From Pontibacter litorisediminis (GTDB lineage: Bacteria; Bacteroidota; Bacteroidia; Cytophagales; Hymenobacteraceae), in contig NZ_JARDUA010000003.1 in the NCBI RefSeq assembly GCF_029360645.1, positions 124,001-188,000 of the forward strand: a stretch of DNA of 64,000 nt. The letters run 5' to 3'. Position numbers and translations under genes: made by a program. Positions 7,847 to 15,908 of the stretch are shown piece after piece. Position 1 is the first letter of the stretch. Each line of letters starts with the position of its first letter. The notes beneath the pieces were generated by a model. That model did no database searches, was not told the DNA's origin, and was given only the letters and a program-made list of their open reading frames with translations.

Positions 7847-9244
7847 ATGAAAGAGAACTTTGACGAACACAGCGAGGAGCTGGAACTAATACAGCGTTAC
7901 GAGCGCATGCTCGGCAACAACGAAACGGCGTTTTTCGATCTCACAGACTTTGAGTATATCATAGATCATTATACCGCAAACTTTGAGTATAAGAAAGCCC
8001 TGGCGGCCTGTGAGTCCGCCTTGGTGCAGTACCCCTTCTCTTCGGAGCTGCAGATAGACAAGGCGCAGCTACTGGCCATGTCGGGGAGCTTTGAGGAGGC
8101 GTTGGAGCTGATCAACAAGGTGGCAGAGGTAGAGCCGGAGAACGCCGACGTGCAGCTGACGCGCGGCATTATCTATACGCAGCGCGGCGAGTTCCGCGAC
8201 GCCATCGACTACTTTAAGAAAGCTCTCGCCTATGCCGATGACCGTGACGATATTTACTTTAACATCGCCCTGGCCTACCAAACCTGGGGCAAGCTGGCAT
8301 CGGCGGTGAAGTACTATAAAAAGTGCGTGGAGCTGAACCCGGAGAACGAGGCGGCCATGCAGGAGATACTTTACTGCCTGGAGGTGACGAACACGGTGAG
8401 CGAGAACGTGCCGTTCTTCCAGAAGTTCGTGGACGATGACCCTTATTCCTATGTGGCCTGGTTTAACCTGGGCAACGTGTACAACAAGATGGGCGCCTAC
8501 GACAAGGCCATCGCCGCCTACGACTATGCCACCATCATCCGCTCCGACTTTATTACGGCTTACAACAACATGGCCAACGCCCTGGTGTACATGGGCGAGT
8601 ACAGCAAAGCCATAGAGGCCTTTAACGCCATGATAGAGCACGGGCAGCCGAACGCGGAGATCTACTGCAACATCGGCGAGTGCTATGAGAAACTGCAGCA
8701 GTGGGACCTGTCGCGGCGCTACTACCAGAAGTCGGTGGACCTGGACCCGGAGATGGACGAGGCCTGGTTTGGCATAGGTGTGATACTGGATGCGCAGGGC
8801 AAGTGGTACGAGGCGATACACTTCTTTAAAAAGGCGGTGGACCTCTACGACGACAGCGCCGATTACTGGGTGGCCCTGGCGGCGGCCGAGTACCATGTAG
8901 GCCATGTGGTGTCGGCGCTGGAGAGCTACGAGCGGGCCTCAGAAATCCGCCCGGATGATAAGAATATCTACCTGAACTGGTCGATTATACTTTATGAGCA
9001 GGGAAATTTTGAGGAGGCCACCGATATCATCCTGAATGCCATAGAGCTGCAGCCGCGAGAGGCAGAGCTGTTTTACAGGGCCTGCGCTTACATGCTTTCT
9101 GCAGGAAAATACCGCGAGGCTTATAATTATCTGGAAAATGCATTAATTTTGGACTTCGACAAGCACAAGCTGCTGTTTGAGTTCTTCCCTGAGCTGGAGT
9201 CGCAGCGTGCATTGGCCCGATTAATTGATCAGTACCGCAAATAA
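7847..9244 (+). CDS. tetratricopeptide-repeat protein
   Basis: This 465-residue acidic cytosolic protein is almost entirely TPR helices, about ten to eleven repeats from residue 40 to the C-terminus; clear units read AWFNLGNVYNKMGAYDKAI and AEIYCNIGECYEKLQQWDLS. It has no signal peptide or TM segment. The N-terminal 40 residues are Glu-rich and outside the repeats. TPR arrays are protein-protein scaffolds; large TPR proteins of this kind are widespread in Bacteroidota, but I do not know a partner. The ComA-like enzyme starts 6 bp after its stop, so the two are very probably translated from one mRNA. Confidence 0.9.
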   Translation: MKENFDEHSEELELIQRYERMLGNNETAFFDLTDFEYIIDHYTANFEYKKALAACESALVQYPFSSELQIDKAQLLAMSGSFEEALELINKVAEVEPENADVQLTRGIIYTQRGEFRDAIDYFKKALAYADDRDDIYFNIALAYQTWGKLASAVKYYKKCVELNPENEAAMQEILYCLEVTNTVSENVPFFQKFVDDDPYSYVAWFNLGNVYNKMGAYDKAIAAYDYATIIRSDFITAYNNMANALVYMGEYSKAIEAFNAMIEHGQPNAEIYCNIGECYEKLQQWDLSRRYYQKSVDLDPEMDEAWFGIGVILDAQGKWYEAIHFFKKAVDLYDDSADYWVALAAAEYHVGHVVSALESYERASEIRPDDKNIYLNWSIILYEQGNFEEATDIILNAIELQPREAELFYRACAYMLSAGKYREAYNYLENALILDFDKHKLLFEFFPELESQRALARLIDQYRK

Positions 9245-9250
9245 AATCAA

Positions 9251-10033
9251 ATGAATTACACCCTTAAGAGCATTCCGGAACGCGAGGCAAAGCCGCGTGA
9301 GCGCGGTTTTACCATGGCCATGGATAAAGGCCTGAGCATTCGGGAGGTAGAGGACTTCCTGGAGATAGCCGGAGAATACGTTGACATCGTAAAACTGGGC
9401 TGGGCCACGTCTTACGTGACACCTAACCTAAGAAAGAAGCTGGACGTTTACAGGGCGGCCGGTATACCCACTTACTTCGGTGGCACGCTGTTCGAGGCTT
9501 TTATCGCCCGCGACCAGTTCGATGATTACCGCCGCGTGCTCGATAAGTACGAGATGACCTTTGCCGAGGTGTCGGACGGCTCTTTGGAGATGCCGCATGA
9601 GGCAAAGTGCGGATACATCGCCAAACTGGCCGAGCAGGTAACGGTGCTTTCAGAGGTAGGCTCCAAAGACGCCGAGAAAATCATCCCGCCCTACATGTGG
9701 ATCCGGCTGATGAAGGCAGAACTGGAAGCAGGCGCCTGGAAAGTGATCGGCGAGGCGCGCGAGGGGGGCAACGTTGGCTTGTTCCGTTCCACCGGCGAAG
9801 TGCGCAGCGGCCTGGTAGAAGAAATCCTGACGCAGGTGCCTTTCGAGAAGATCCTGTGGGAGGCTCCGCAGAAAGCGCAGCAGGTGTGGTTCATTAAGCT
9901 GCTGGGCGCGAACGTAAACCTGGGCAACATTGCGCCAAGCGAGGTTATCCCGCTGGAGACGATCCGCCTGGGCCTTCGTGGCGACACCTTCGACCATTTC
10001 CTGAACATGGAAAAGGCAGGCCAGAAAATATAA
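9251..10033 (+). CDS. phosphosulfolactate synthase (ComA) family protein
   Basis: This 260-residue protein is similar in layout to (2R)-phospho-3-sulfolactate synthase, a TIM-barrel enzyme adding sulfite to phosphoenolpyruvate in archaeal coenzyme M synthesis. Family-like stretches are KPRERGFTMAMDKGL at the N-terminus, VDIVKLGWATSYV, the GIPTYFGGTLFEAF strand-turn, and FAEVSDGSLEMP. The length is typical. Bacteria do not make coenzyme M this way, and no ComB or ComC homologue is in the window, so the product could instead feed sulfolactate or cysteate, for example for sulfonolipids; that is inference. It shares a transcript with the TPR gene and ends in a terminator. Confidence 0.82.
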   Translation: MNYTLKSIPEREAKPRERGFTMAMDKGLSIREVEDFLEIAGEYVDIVKLGWATSYVTPNLRKKLDVYRAAGIPTYFGGTLFEAFIARDQFDDYRRVLDKYEMTFAEVSDGSLEMPHEAKCGYIAKLAEQVTVLSEVGSKDAEKIIPPYMWIRLMKAELEAGAWKVIGEAREGGNVGLFRSTGEVRSGLVEEILTQVPFEKILWEAPQKAQQVWFIKLLGANVNLGNIAPSEVIPLETIRLGLRGDTFDHFLNMEKAGQKI

Positions 10034-10050
10034 AGTATAAGTATGAAAGT

Positions 10051-10094
10051 ATAAATTGCCCGTCGGTGTGGCCGCACGGGCAATTTATGTTTTA
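10051..10094 (+). terminator. terminator after the ComA-like gene
   Basis: A perfect 13-bp stem (10051-10063 with 10076-10088) is followed by GTTTT. Two AAGTATA copies sit between the stop codon and the stem. Confidence 0.8.
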
Positions 10095-10129
10095 CGGAAG
10101 GCTACAACTGAGTATAGCTTCATCAATTT

Positions 10130-11083
10130 ATGGAAAGAAGATCTCTGAAAGAGTATTTGCTGCTGTTTTCGAAGGGCGTGGGCATGGGCGCGGCCGATGT
10201 GGTGCCCGGTGTTTCCGGTGGAACGATCGCTTTTATCACCGGTATCTACGAGGAGCTGCTGGGCTCGATCCGCTCGGTGAACGGGGAGGCGCTGAAACTG
10301 CTCTCCCGCTTCGACTTAAAAGGCTTCTGGAGGCACATCAACGGCAATTTCCTGGTGGTGCTCATCTCGGGCATCCTGTTCTCGATCGCCTCGCTTTCAC
10401 GCCTTATCCTGTACCTGTTAGAAAACCATCCGGAGCTGCTCTGGTCGTTCTTTTTCGGCCTGATCGTGGCCTCTGCCGTGGTGGTGAGCAAGAAGATCAC
10501 CCGCTGGACGCCAGGCGTGGTGCTGGCCGGGCTGGTTGGTGCTGCCATTGCCTACTACATTACCGTGGCGACACCAACGCAAACACCGGAGGCTTACTGG
10601 TTCATCTTCCTTTCCGGGGCCATTGCTATCTGCGCCATGATTCTGCCGGGTATTTCGGGAAGCTTCCTGCTGGTGCTGTTGGCCAAGTATGAGTTTATAC
10701 TTAACGCCGTGAAAGAGCTGCGGGTGGATATTGTCGCGGTGTTTGGCCTTGGCTGCGTTACCGGCATTCTGGCTTTCTCGCATGTGCTTAACTACATGCT
10801 CAAGCGCTTCCATAACGCCACAGTGGCCTTGCTTACTGGCTTTATGGTGGGCTCCCTGAACAAGGTATGGCCATGGAAACAAACTCTGGAGACCTACACC
10901 GACCGCCACGGGGAGGTGAAGCCGCTGGTGCAGGAGAATGTGCTGCCAGGGGCCTACGAGGCCCTGACAGGGCAGGAGCCATACCTGTTGTATGGTGTTC
11001 TGCTGGCCGTGCTCGGCTTTATGCTGGTATACTTCGTGGACCATTTCACGGATGACACTGCCACACCTCAGGTACAAGTATAA
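10130..11083 (+). CDS. DUF368 membrane protein, probable undecaprenyl-phosphate transporter (PopT type)
   Basis: This 317-residue polytopic inner-membrane protein has about eight hydrophobic segments. The DUF368 signature occurs twice, as DVVPGVSGGT at 23-32 and MILPGISGSF at 170-179, indicating an internal inverted or direct duplication. DUF368 proteins have been shown in other bacteria to return undecaprenyl phosphate across the membrane for reuse in cell wall and polysaccharide synthesis; the role here is by family. aroE starts 4 bp after its stop, so the pair forms an operon. The ATG at 10130 is supported by the immediate start of the conserved N-terminus. Confidence 0.9.
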   Translation: MERRSLKEYLLLFSKGVGMGAADVVPGVSGGTIAFITGIYEELLGSIRSVNGEALKLLSRFDLKGFWRHINGNFLVVLISGILFSIASLSRLILYLLENHPELLWSFFFGLIVASAVVVSKKITRWTPGVVLAGLVGAAIAYYITVATPTQTPEAYWFIFLSGAIAICAMILPGISGSFLLVLLAKYEFILNAVKELRVDIVAVFGLGCVTGILAFSHVLNYMLKRFHNATVALLTGFMVGSLNKVWPWKQTLETYTDRHGEVKPLVQENVLPGAYEALTGQEPYLLYGVLLAVLGFMLVYFVDHFTDDTATPQVQV

Positions 11084-11087
11084 CAGT

Positions 11088-11816
11088 ATGCGCAAGTTCG
11101 GACTCATCGGGAAAAAGCTCGGCCACTCTTTCTCCAAGAAGTACTTCACGGAGAAGTTCGCGGCGGAAGGTATAACGGATGCCGCCTACGAGCTGTATGA
11201 ACTGCCGCAGGTGCAGGAGTTGCCGGAGCTGCTGCGACGGGAGCCGGAGCTGGTGGGCCTGAACGTGACGGTGCCTTACAAGGAACAGGTGCTTCCGCTG
11301 CTGGACGAGCTGGAGGAGGCCGCAGCCAGAATAGGCGCCGTTAACACAATAAAGATAAGCGGCGGGCGCACCAAAGGCTTCAATACCGACTACATCGGGT
11401 TCAAGGAATCGCTGGAAGCGTTTTACACGGAGCGGGAGCAGGCGCTGGTGCTGGGGACAGGCGGCGCGGCCAAGGCCGTGTGGGCGGCCCTGGATGCCCT
11501 GCATATCCCGTACCTGCGTGTCTCCAGAGCGGAGGCGGCGGGGCAGGTTACCTATGCCCAGTTGAGCCCGGAGCTCCTGCAAAAGTATAACCTCATCATC
11601 AATACCACCCCCTTGGGCATGTACCCGCAGGTGCAGGAGGCGCCGGAGCTGCCCTACACAAGTATAACAGCCCGCCATTACTGCTACGATTTAGTGTACA
11701 ATCCCGCGCAAACGCTTTTTTTGCAGCGGGCTGCCGCGCAGGGAGCGAAAACGGCAAATGGCTTGACCATGCTGCACTTGCAGGCAGAGGCGGCCTGGAG
11801 TATTTGGAATCTTTAA
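11088..11816 (+). CDS. aroE: shikimate dehydrogenase
   Basis: This 242-residue NADP-dependent enzyme reduces 3-dehydroshikimate to shikimate in aromatic amino acid synthesis. The substrate-binding pair S14/S16 is in LGHSFSKKYF; catalytic K65 is in NVTVPYK, with D101 in FNTDYIGF; the nucleotide loop is GTGGAAKAV at 123-131. At 242 residues it is a compact form, as is usual in Bacteroidota. I use the ATG at 11088, which lies 4 bp after the DUF368 stop; the ORF is open upstream to 10992 but only by overlap with that gene. Two AAGTATA copies lie within the gene. Confidence 0.96.
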   Translation: MRKFGLIGKKLGHSFSKKYFTEKFAAEGITDAAYELYELPQVQELPELLRREPELVGLNVTVPYKEQVLPLLDELEEAAARIGAVNTIKISGGRTKGFNTDYIGFKESLEAFYTEREQALVLGTGGAAKAVWAALDALHIPYLRVSRAEAAGQVTYAQLSPELLQKYNLIINTTPLGMYPQVQEAPELPYTSITARHYCYDLVYNPAQTLFLQRAAAQGAKTANGLTMLHLQAEAAWSIWNL

Positions 11817-11922
11817 TATTTTATATTACACTTGTGTGAAGTGTAAAAAAGCCGGCTTCAGTGCAACTTTGCCCTGTGTTATTTGCGTTTAAGAAATAGA
11901 ACGCGAAACAAAACACAACTGC

Positions 11923-12315
11923 ATGCTGCAACTTTACACCCTAAAGCAAAAGGCTCATTCATTCCATACTGAAGTTTACGCCCTGTACCTGGCTTACCGC
12001 GATGCACGCGTGAAATGGTATGCTCGGTTGCTCCTGGCCGTTACCATTGCCTACAGCGTAAGCCCACTGGACTTTGTCCCGGACCTGGTCCCCGTTTTCG
12101 GCTACCTGGATGATGTGGTGCTGGTGGCGATGGGGTTATCAGGCTCCTACAGGCTTTTGCCTAGGGCCGTGTTGCAGGAGGCAAAGCTGCAGGCGTACGA
12201 GGACATGAATGAGTCGGTGCTGGCCCTGAGGGCGATTAGTTATACTTGGGTGCTGCTGCTGACACTGGTTGCCATACTTTGTTATAAGTTACTCTATATG
12301 CATTTGCTGTTTTAA
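11923..12315 (+). CDS. DUF1232 (YkvA-like) membrane protein
   Basis: This 130-residue protein carries the DUF1232 signature from about residue 38: AYSVSPLDFVPDLVPVFGY followed by LDDVVLVAM. A first hydrophobic stretch coincides with the signature and a second TM lies at about 106-126 (WVLLLTLVAILCYKLLYM). The function of the family is unknown; members are small inner-membrane proteins. It is a single gene, 106 bp after aroE, with its own terminator downstream. No promoter element could be placed with confidence. Confidence 0.85.
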   Translation: MLQLYTLKQKAHSFHTEVYALYLAYRDARVKWYARLLLAVTIAYSVSPLDFVPDLVPVFGYLDDVVLVAMGLSGSYRLLPRAVLQEAKLQAYEDMNESVLALRAISYTWVLLLTLVAILCYKLLYMHLLF

Positions 12316-12634
12316 GGCAAAGAAGATCTTTTGAGCGAGGTTTAAGATGATTTACAACTACTAAAACTTGCTGCGAAAGAAGAAAGCCTCCCTCCCCGGG
12401 AGGCTTTACTTTTTAATAAGCCTGCGGATTCTATAAACCTGGTACTTTTATTAGTAAGTTTAAAGATAATCCTAGTGGCGGCTGCCTCGGCTACCATAGA
12501 ATTTGCCTATCTTTACCCAAGCAATCGTGCCTTTTTCGGACGGTTGTTCTGTTTCTTTAAATTTTTTTGCCTGCTTGCAACCATCCGCGCCCGGCAGGAA
12601 TCATAGGAGAAAGAAAACGTAAAGCAGGCAACAT
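12316..12634 (+). other. 319-bp intergenic region before the ECF sigma gene
   Basis: The first part holds the terminator at 12383-12412. The rest, with long T-runs near 12555-12570, is presumably the promoter region of the sigma factor gene, but I find no clean TTTG-N19-TAnnTTTG pair. An AGGAGA at 12605 is too far from the start codon to serve as its ribosome binding site. Confidence 0.5.
12383..12412 (+). terminator. terminator after the DUF1232 gene
   Basis: A perfect 10-bp stem AAAGCCTCCC/GGGAGGCTTT (12383-12392 with 12398-12407) with loop TCCCC is followed by ACTTTTT. Confidence 0.85.
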
Positions 12635-13213
12635 TTGAAGCTTTTTACAAAACCAAAGTCAGACGAGGACAAGCTCATAGAAGGGTGCATCGCGGGCAAG
12701 CGCGACATGCAGCGCCTGCTCTATGACCTGTACTCGAAAAAAATGATGGCGGTTTGCCTGCGCTACGCTCCCACTACTTTTGAGGCCGAGGATATCATGC
12801 AGGACGCCTTCGTGAAGGTGTTCAACCATATCCACAGCTTTAAAAAAGACTGCCCGCTGGAGTTCTGGATTCGCCGCATCATGATCAACACTGCTTTAAA
12901 GCACCTGCGCAGCAAGCAGCTGCTCACGGTGTCGCATGAGGCGGATGAAGTGGCCAACCTAAGTTCTGACGACGTGAGCCTGAGCGGCTACACTATGGAT
13001 GAGCTTCTGAGCATGATCCAAAGCCTGGCGCCCCGTTACCGCATGGTGTTTAACCTGTATGCCATAGAGGGCTACAACCATAAGGAGATAGGGGAGATGC
13101 TGGGCATATCAGAGGGAACCTCGAAATCACAATATTCGCGCGCAAGGGCTATTCTGCAAAATATGCTCCTGCGCCAGGACAAAAAAGTAAAGGAACATGT
13201 CATCAGCAACTAA
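12635..13213 (+). CDS. ECF RNA polymerase sigma factor
   Basis: This 192-residue group 4 sigma factor has region 2 with YAPTTFEAEDIMQDAFVKVF and region 4 with HKEIGEMLGISEGTSKSQYS, whose helix-turn-helix would bind a -35 element. The start is a TTG at 12635: an in-frame stop at 12620 blocks any longer reading, and the first ATG would cut into the region 2 entry helix. Its last 17 bp overlap the start of the next gene, whose N-terminus looks like an anti-sigma or sigma-anchoring region, so the two are translationally coupled. The signal sensed is unknown. Confidence 0.92.
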   Translation: MKLFTKPKSDEDKLIEGCIAGKRDMQRLLYDLYSKKMMAVCLRYAPTTFEAEDIMQDAFVKVFNHIHSFKKDCPLEFWIRRIMINTALKHLRSKQLLTVSHEADEVANLSSDDVSLSGYTMDELLSMIQSLAPRYRMVFNLYAIEGYNHKEIGEMLGISEGTSKSQYSRARAILQNMLLRQDKKVKEHVISN

Positions 13214-14912
13214 CCATAATCGCGGAGGCTTGGAGGAAGAGTTCCGCCGACGCATGCAGGACGCTGAGGCTTCTCCGTCCGCAGACCTTTGGGCCCGCAT
13301 AGACCATAGCCTGACGGTACAGGAAAACGGGCAGTACAAGCGCGACGTGCTGTTTTACCGGCAGCTTGCCGCCGCATGCATCGCGCTGCTGCTGGTAGCA
13401 GGCGGTTTTGCCGCTTACTATTTCGGCGGGCCTGCCGCCATACCGATGGCTAACGTGCAGCAGCCGGAAAGCAGTGTAGCCACTGTAGCAGCTGCTAATG
13501 AAGCCACACCCAAAGAAGAACCAAGCATTACGGACGAGGCCATTGCCGCTGCCATGCAAAAAGCGGTGCAGCCGCTAGAGCTGGAGCCGACCGCATCCAA
13601 ACCTGACCAACAGCGTGTAGCTGTGGCCGCCAAAGCCGCTAAGGCAGCAGCCCCTGCGGCGACACGTGTAGCCACGGCGCAACTTAACAATGCAGCAGAA
13701 CCTGCAGCTACTGCAACCACCGTTAGCCCGGACCCTAGTGCGTGGCACAGCGTGCCGGCCGGTAAGTATACTGCCGCTGCTGCACAAGGCTACACCGGCG
13801 GCCGCGAAAGCATGAACATCCGCAGCATGTTCTCCCGCCTGGAAAGCATGCACCGCGCGTTTACGGAGCGCCCTGCCGCTTCCTCTGGCTTTGTGTCTTC
13901 TGGAGCCCCGGCGCTTTCCAGCACTACTCCAGGGGCCACAGAGGATCATAGCAAGATGAGCGAGTTGGTGATGGGCCGCATGAAACAGCTGAAGGCAGAG
14001 CAGGAGGCTGTGCAGCAGCTGTATAGAGCCGAGCAAAAAACCTTGGCTGCCGCCGGTGCCGCCAGTACGGAGAAAGAGAGCGCTGCAACTGGAAGATGGT
14101 CATTGGGTATGGCCTACGCACCAAGTTACTTTGAGCAGAACATCGGCATCCCTACCCAAATGATGGGGCAAAAGAACAGCTTTGCCTCTTTTGCGCCTCC
14201 TACCGCCATGCAGCAGTCTGCCCGCATGATGGATGAGGCCCGTGAGGAGCATGAGGAGGAGGTGGAGCCGGGATTCTCTTTTGGCGTGGAGGCAAAGGCA
14301 GGCTTTAAGCTGGGCAAGAAGTGGAAGCTGCTGGGAGGCCTGGGCTTCACGCAAAACACTGCCCGCTCCAAGTCCAGCTACGTGATACAGCAGTTCTGGC
14401 GCAAGCCGGGCGCAGAGCAGGCCGAGACGCCCGGCGCAACCACTATTTTTGTGCCATCGCTTAGCAGCAACTACGCCTCCGACTCGCTGAGCGTGGCCAA
14501 GACCGATGAGTTTAACGTGTTGTACCGGTACCGCCACCTTACCGTGCCGGTGGGGGTGCAGTACGAGGGGAAAATAGGCAAAGACTGGTTCTGGTTTGCC
14601 GGGGGCGGCGTGGCTGCCAACATTCTGCTGCAGACCTCTATACTTGCCTCCTCTGCCGAGGTGCGCGACGTTGATTACGAGCTGAGTGACGACAACTCAC
14701 CGTTCCGTAAGCTGCAGTGGTCCGGGAACGTAACAGCAGGCGTGGGCAAGCGCTTATCCAACAACTTGTCTATTGCCATAGGGCCAGAGTACAGGGGCTA
14801 CTTCGATACCATGCTCTCCTCGCCAGAGAAGGCGCAGGCGCCGCAGGGCAAACCTTATACCATGGGCATTAACATGGCCCTGAACTACGACCTAGGCCCA
14901 GGCCGCAAATAA
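13197..14912 (+). CDS. TM-anchored protein with anti-sigma-like N-terminus and beta-barrel C-terminus
   Basis: This 571-residue protein has an N-terminal cytosolic segment (1-50, with LEEEFRRRMQDAEASPSADL resembling Bacteroidota anti-sigma N-termini), one TM helix at about 57-77, and a low-complexity Ala/Thr-rich linker to about 300. From about 300 to the end a domain has alternating aromatic strands (WSLGMAYAPSYF, FSFGVEAKAGFKLG, WFWFAGGGVAANI, MGINMALNYDLG) typical of outer-membrane beta-barrel folds. The gene overlaps the ECF sigma gene by 17 bp. The architecture suggests a sigma regulator that also reaches the outer membrane or carries a barrel-like periplasmic sensor; that is inference. 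Confidence 0.8.
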   Translation: MSSATNHNRGGLEEEFRRRMQDAEASPSADLWARIDHSLTVQENGQYKRDVLFYRQLAAACIALLLVAGGFAAYYFGGPAAIPMANVQQPESSVATVAAANEATPKEEPSITDEAIAAAMQKAVQPLELEPTASKPDQQRVAVAAKAAKAAAPAATRVATAQLNNAAEPAATATTVSPDPSAWHSVPAGKYTAAAAQGYTGGRESMNIRSMFSRLESMHRAFTERPAASSGFVSSGAPALSSTTPGATEDHSKMSELVMGRMKQLKAEQEAVQQLYRAEQKTLAAAGAASTEKESAATGRWSLGMAYAPSYFEQNIGIPTQMMGQKNSFASFAPPTAMQQSARMMDEAREEHEEEVEPGFSFGVEAKAGFKLGKKWKLLGGLGFTQNTARSKSSYVIQQFWRKPGAEQAETPGATTIFVPSLSSNYASDSLSVAKTDEFNVLYRYRHLTVPVGVQYEGKIGKDWFWFAGGGVAANILLQTSILASSAEVRDVDYELSDDNSPFRKLQWSGNVTAGVGKRLSNNLSIAIGPEYRGYFDTMLSSPEKAQAPQGKPYTMGINMALNYDLGPGRK

Positions 14913-14994
14913 GCAGTTATTTTTTTCGGCGGCTTGCAACGCGCCGGGGAGTTTCAGGGTCATCCTGGTAGAGAAGACATAAAGCCTGCGGCCT

Positions 14995-15099
14995 ATGAAA
15001 CCACTGCTAAACCTGCTGGAGTTGCTCGCCTTCGCGGCACGCGAGAACCTGTATGGGTGGTACCTGCTGCTGGTGCTGTTGCTCTTCGCTATACTTTAA
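14995..15099 (+). CDS. candidate 34-residue membrane protein
   Basis: A short ORF starts at ATG 14995 (MKPLLNLLELLAFAAREN) and ends in a hydrophobic run (WYLLLVLLLFAIL) before TAA. The layout, an amphipathic helix with LLELLAFAAREN followed by an aromatic belt and one TM, resembles the small DUF5989-type proteins found beside carbamoyltransferase genes, but the similarity is only of pattern. It lies 82 bp after the barrel gene and 92 bp before a lipoprotein gene, in the same direction. The longer overlapping reading frame (14934-15128) has no family features. Confidence 0.45.
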   Translation: MKPLLNLLELLAFAARENLYGWYLLLVLLLFAIL

Positions 15100-15191
15100 A
15101 ATTAACTGTGCCTTCTTCTGAGCTATGAACCTTGGCTGCAGCCGTTAGGCTGGGCTGGCAATACAACACCCCTTTACCATCCGCTATACCT

Positions 15192-15569
15192 ATGAAAACC
15201 TTGTGCTACATCATCCTGCTTTACCTCTGCCTCGCGCTGCTGGTATCGGGCTGTGCCGAAACAGCGCCAGTACCCGCTTGCACAATGGCAGAGGTGGTAG
15301 CCCAGGACTGTGACCCCGGCTGGTACATCCTGAAGCTGCAGGATAACTCGGAGGAGGTTGCCGGAAAAACAGGGACTTATGTAGGGCAGCTGCACGGCGG
15401 CTATGTTAGCACCGGCACCCTGCCGGAGCAGTACAGGCAGCCAGGCCGGAAAGTGAGCCTGCGCCTGGAGCTGGACGGGGCTGATGGCCCCCGCTGTACC
15501 GCCAATGCGATGATGTACCCTACGGTGAAGGTGCTGAGCGTGTGCGGCGAGCCCGACGCTTCTATCTGA
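15192..15569 (+). CDS. small lipoprotein, unknown function
   Basis: This 125-residue protein has a signal peptide and the lipobox LVSGC (cleavage before Cys at about 20). I use the ATG at 15192, which places the signal peptide at the N-terminus; the ORF is open to 15132. The mature part has four further cysteines (ACTMAEVVAQDC, PRC, SVCGE) that could form disulfides, plus beta-strand-like stretches. I recognise no domain. It is followed by a terminator at 15623. Confidence 0.75.
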   Translation: MKTLCYIILLYLCLALLVSGCAETAPVPACTMAEVVAQDCDPGWYILKLQDNSEEVAGKTGTYVGQLHGGYVSTGTLPEQYRQPGRKVSLRLELDGADGPRCTANAMMYPTVKVLSVCGEPDASI

Positions 15570-15622
15570 AAAAGAATTATTAAGTGTAATGTGATTGATT
15601 AAATAAGGTGAGCGAACACAGG

Positions 15623-15644
15623 AGGCCTGCATGGCAGGCCTTTT
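15623..15644 (+). terminator. terminator after the small lipoprotein gene
   Basis: An 8-bp stem AGGCCTGC/GCAGGCCT (15623-15630 with 15634-15641) with an ATG loop is followed by TTTG. Confidence 0.7.
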
Positions 15645-15760
15645 GTTTGCCTTGCCCATGGCAGCACCCCTGTGGGTTTAGCCCTCCGCCTGATGCAATA
15701 TTCCGCCGGGTTTGTAGTTTACAGAAAGTAATATCTTTCTGATGAAGAAAATAATAGTGT

Positions 15761-15768
15761 TATATTTG
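15761..15768 (+). promoter_or_regulatory. candidate -7 box for the DUF4270-kelch unit (TATATTTG)
   Basis: It matches TAnnTTTG. The -33 region is weak (TTTCTG near 15736), so confidence is limited. Confidence 0.4.
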
Positions 15769-15908
15769 AAGCTGAATAAATTGTGGCTTTGCGGCTATAA
15801 TTTAGAAAAGAATCTATACACGATGTTTCTCTTCAAGATCAGGTGAGGTAAGCACAACAAAAGCATCTCTTCTTTATTGGAGGAAAACCTGTTTTTCACG
15901 GTCAACAT

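Larger units (their letters stand above)
15570..15908 (+). other. 339-bp intergenic region before the DUF4270 gene
   Basis: It holds the terminator at 15623-15644 and a -7-like TATATTTG at 15761-15768, leaving a possible leader of about 135 nt before the ATG at 15909. No riboswitch or ORF is recognised in the leader. Confidence 0.5.

Noticed and set aside
14934-15128. 64-codon ORF
   Set aside because: It overlaps the better 34-residue membrane-protein frame and has no protein features.
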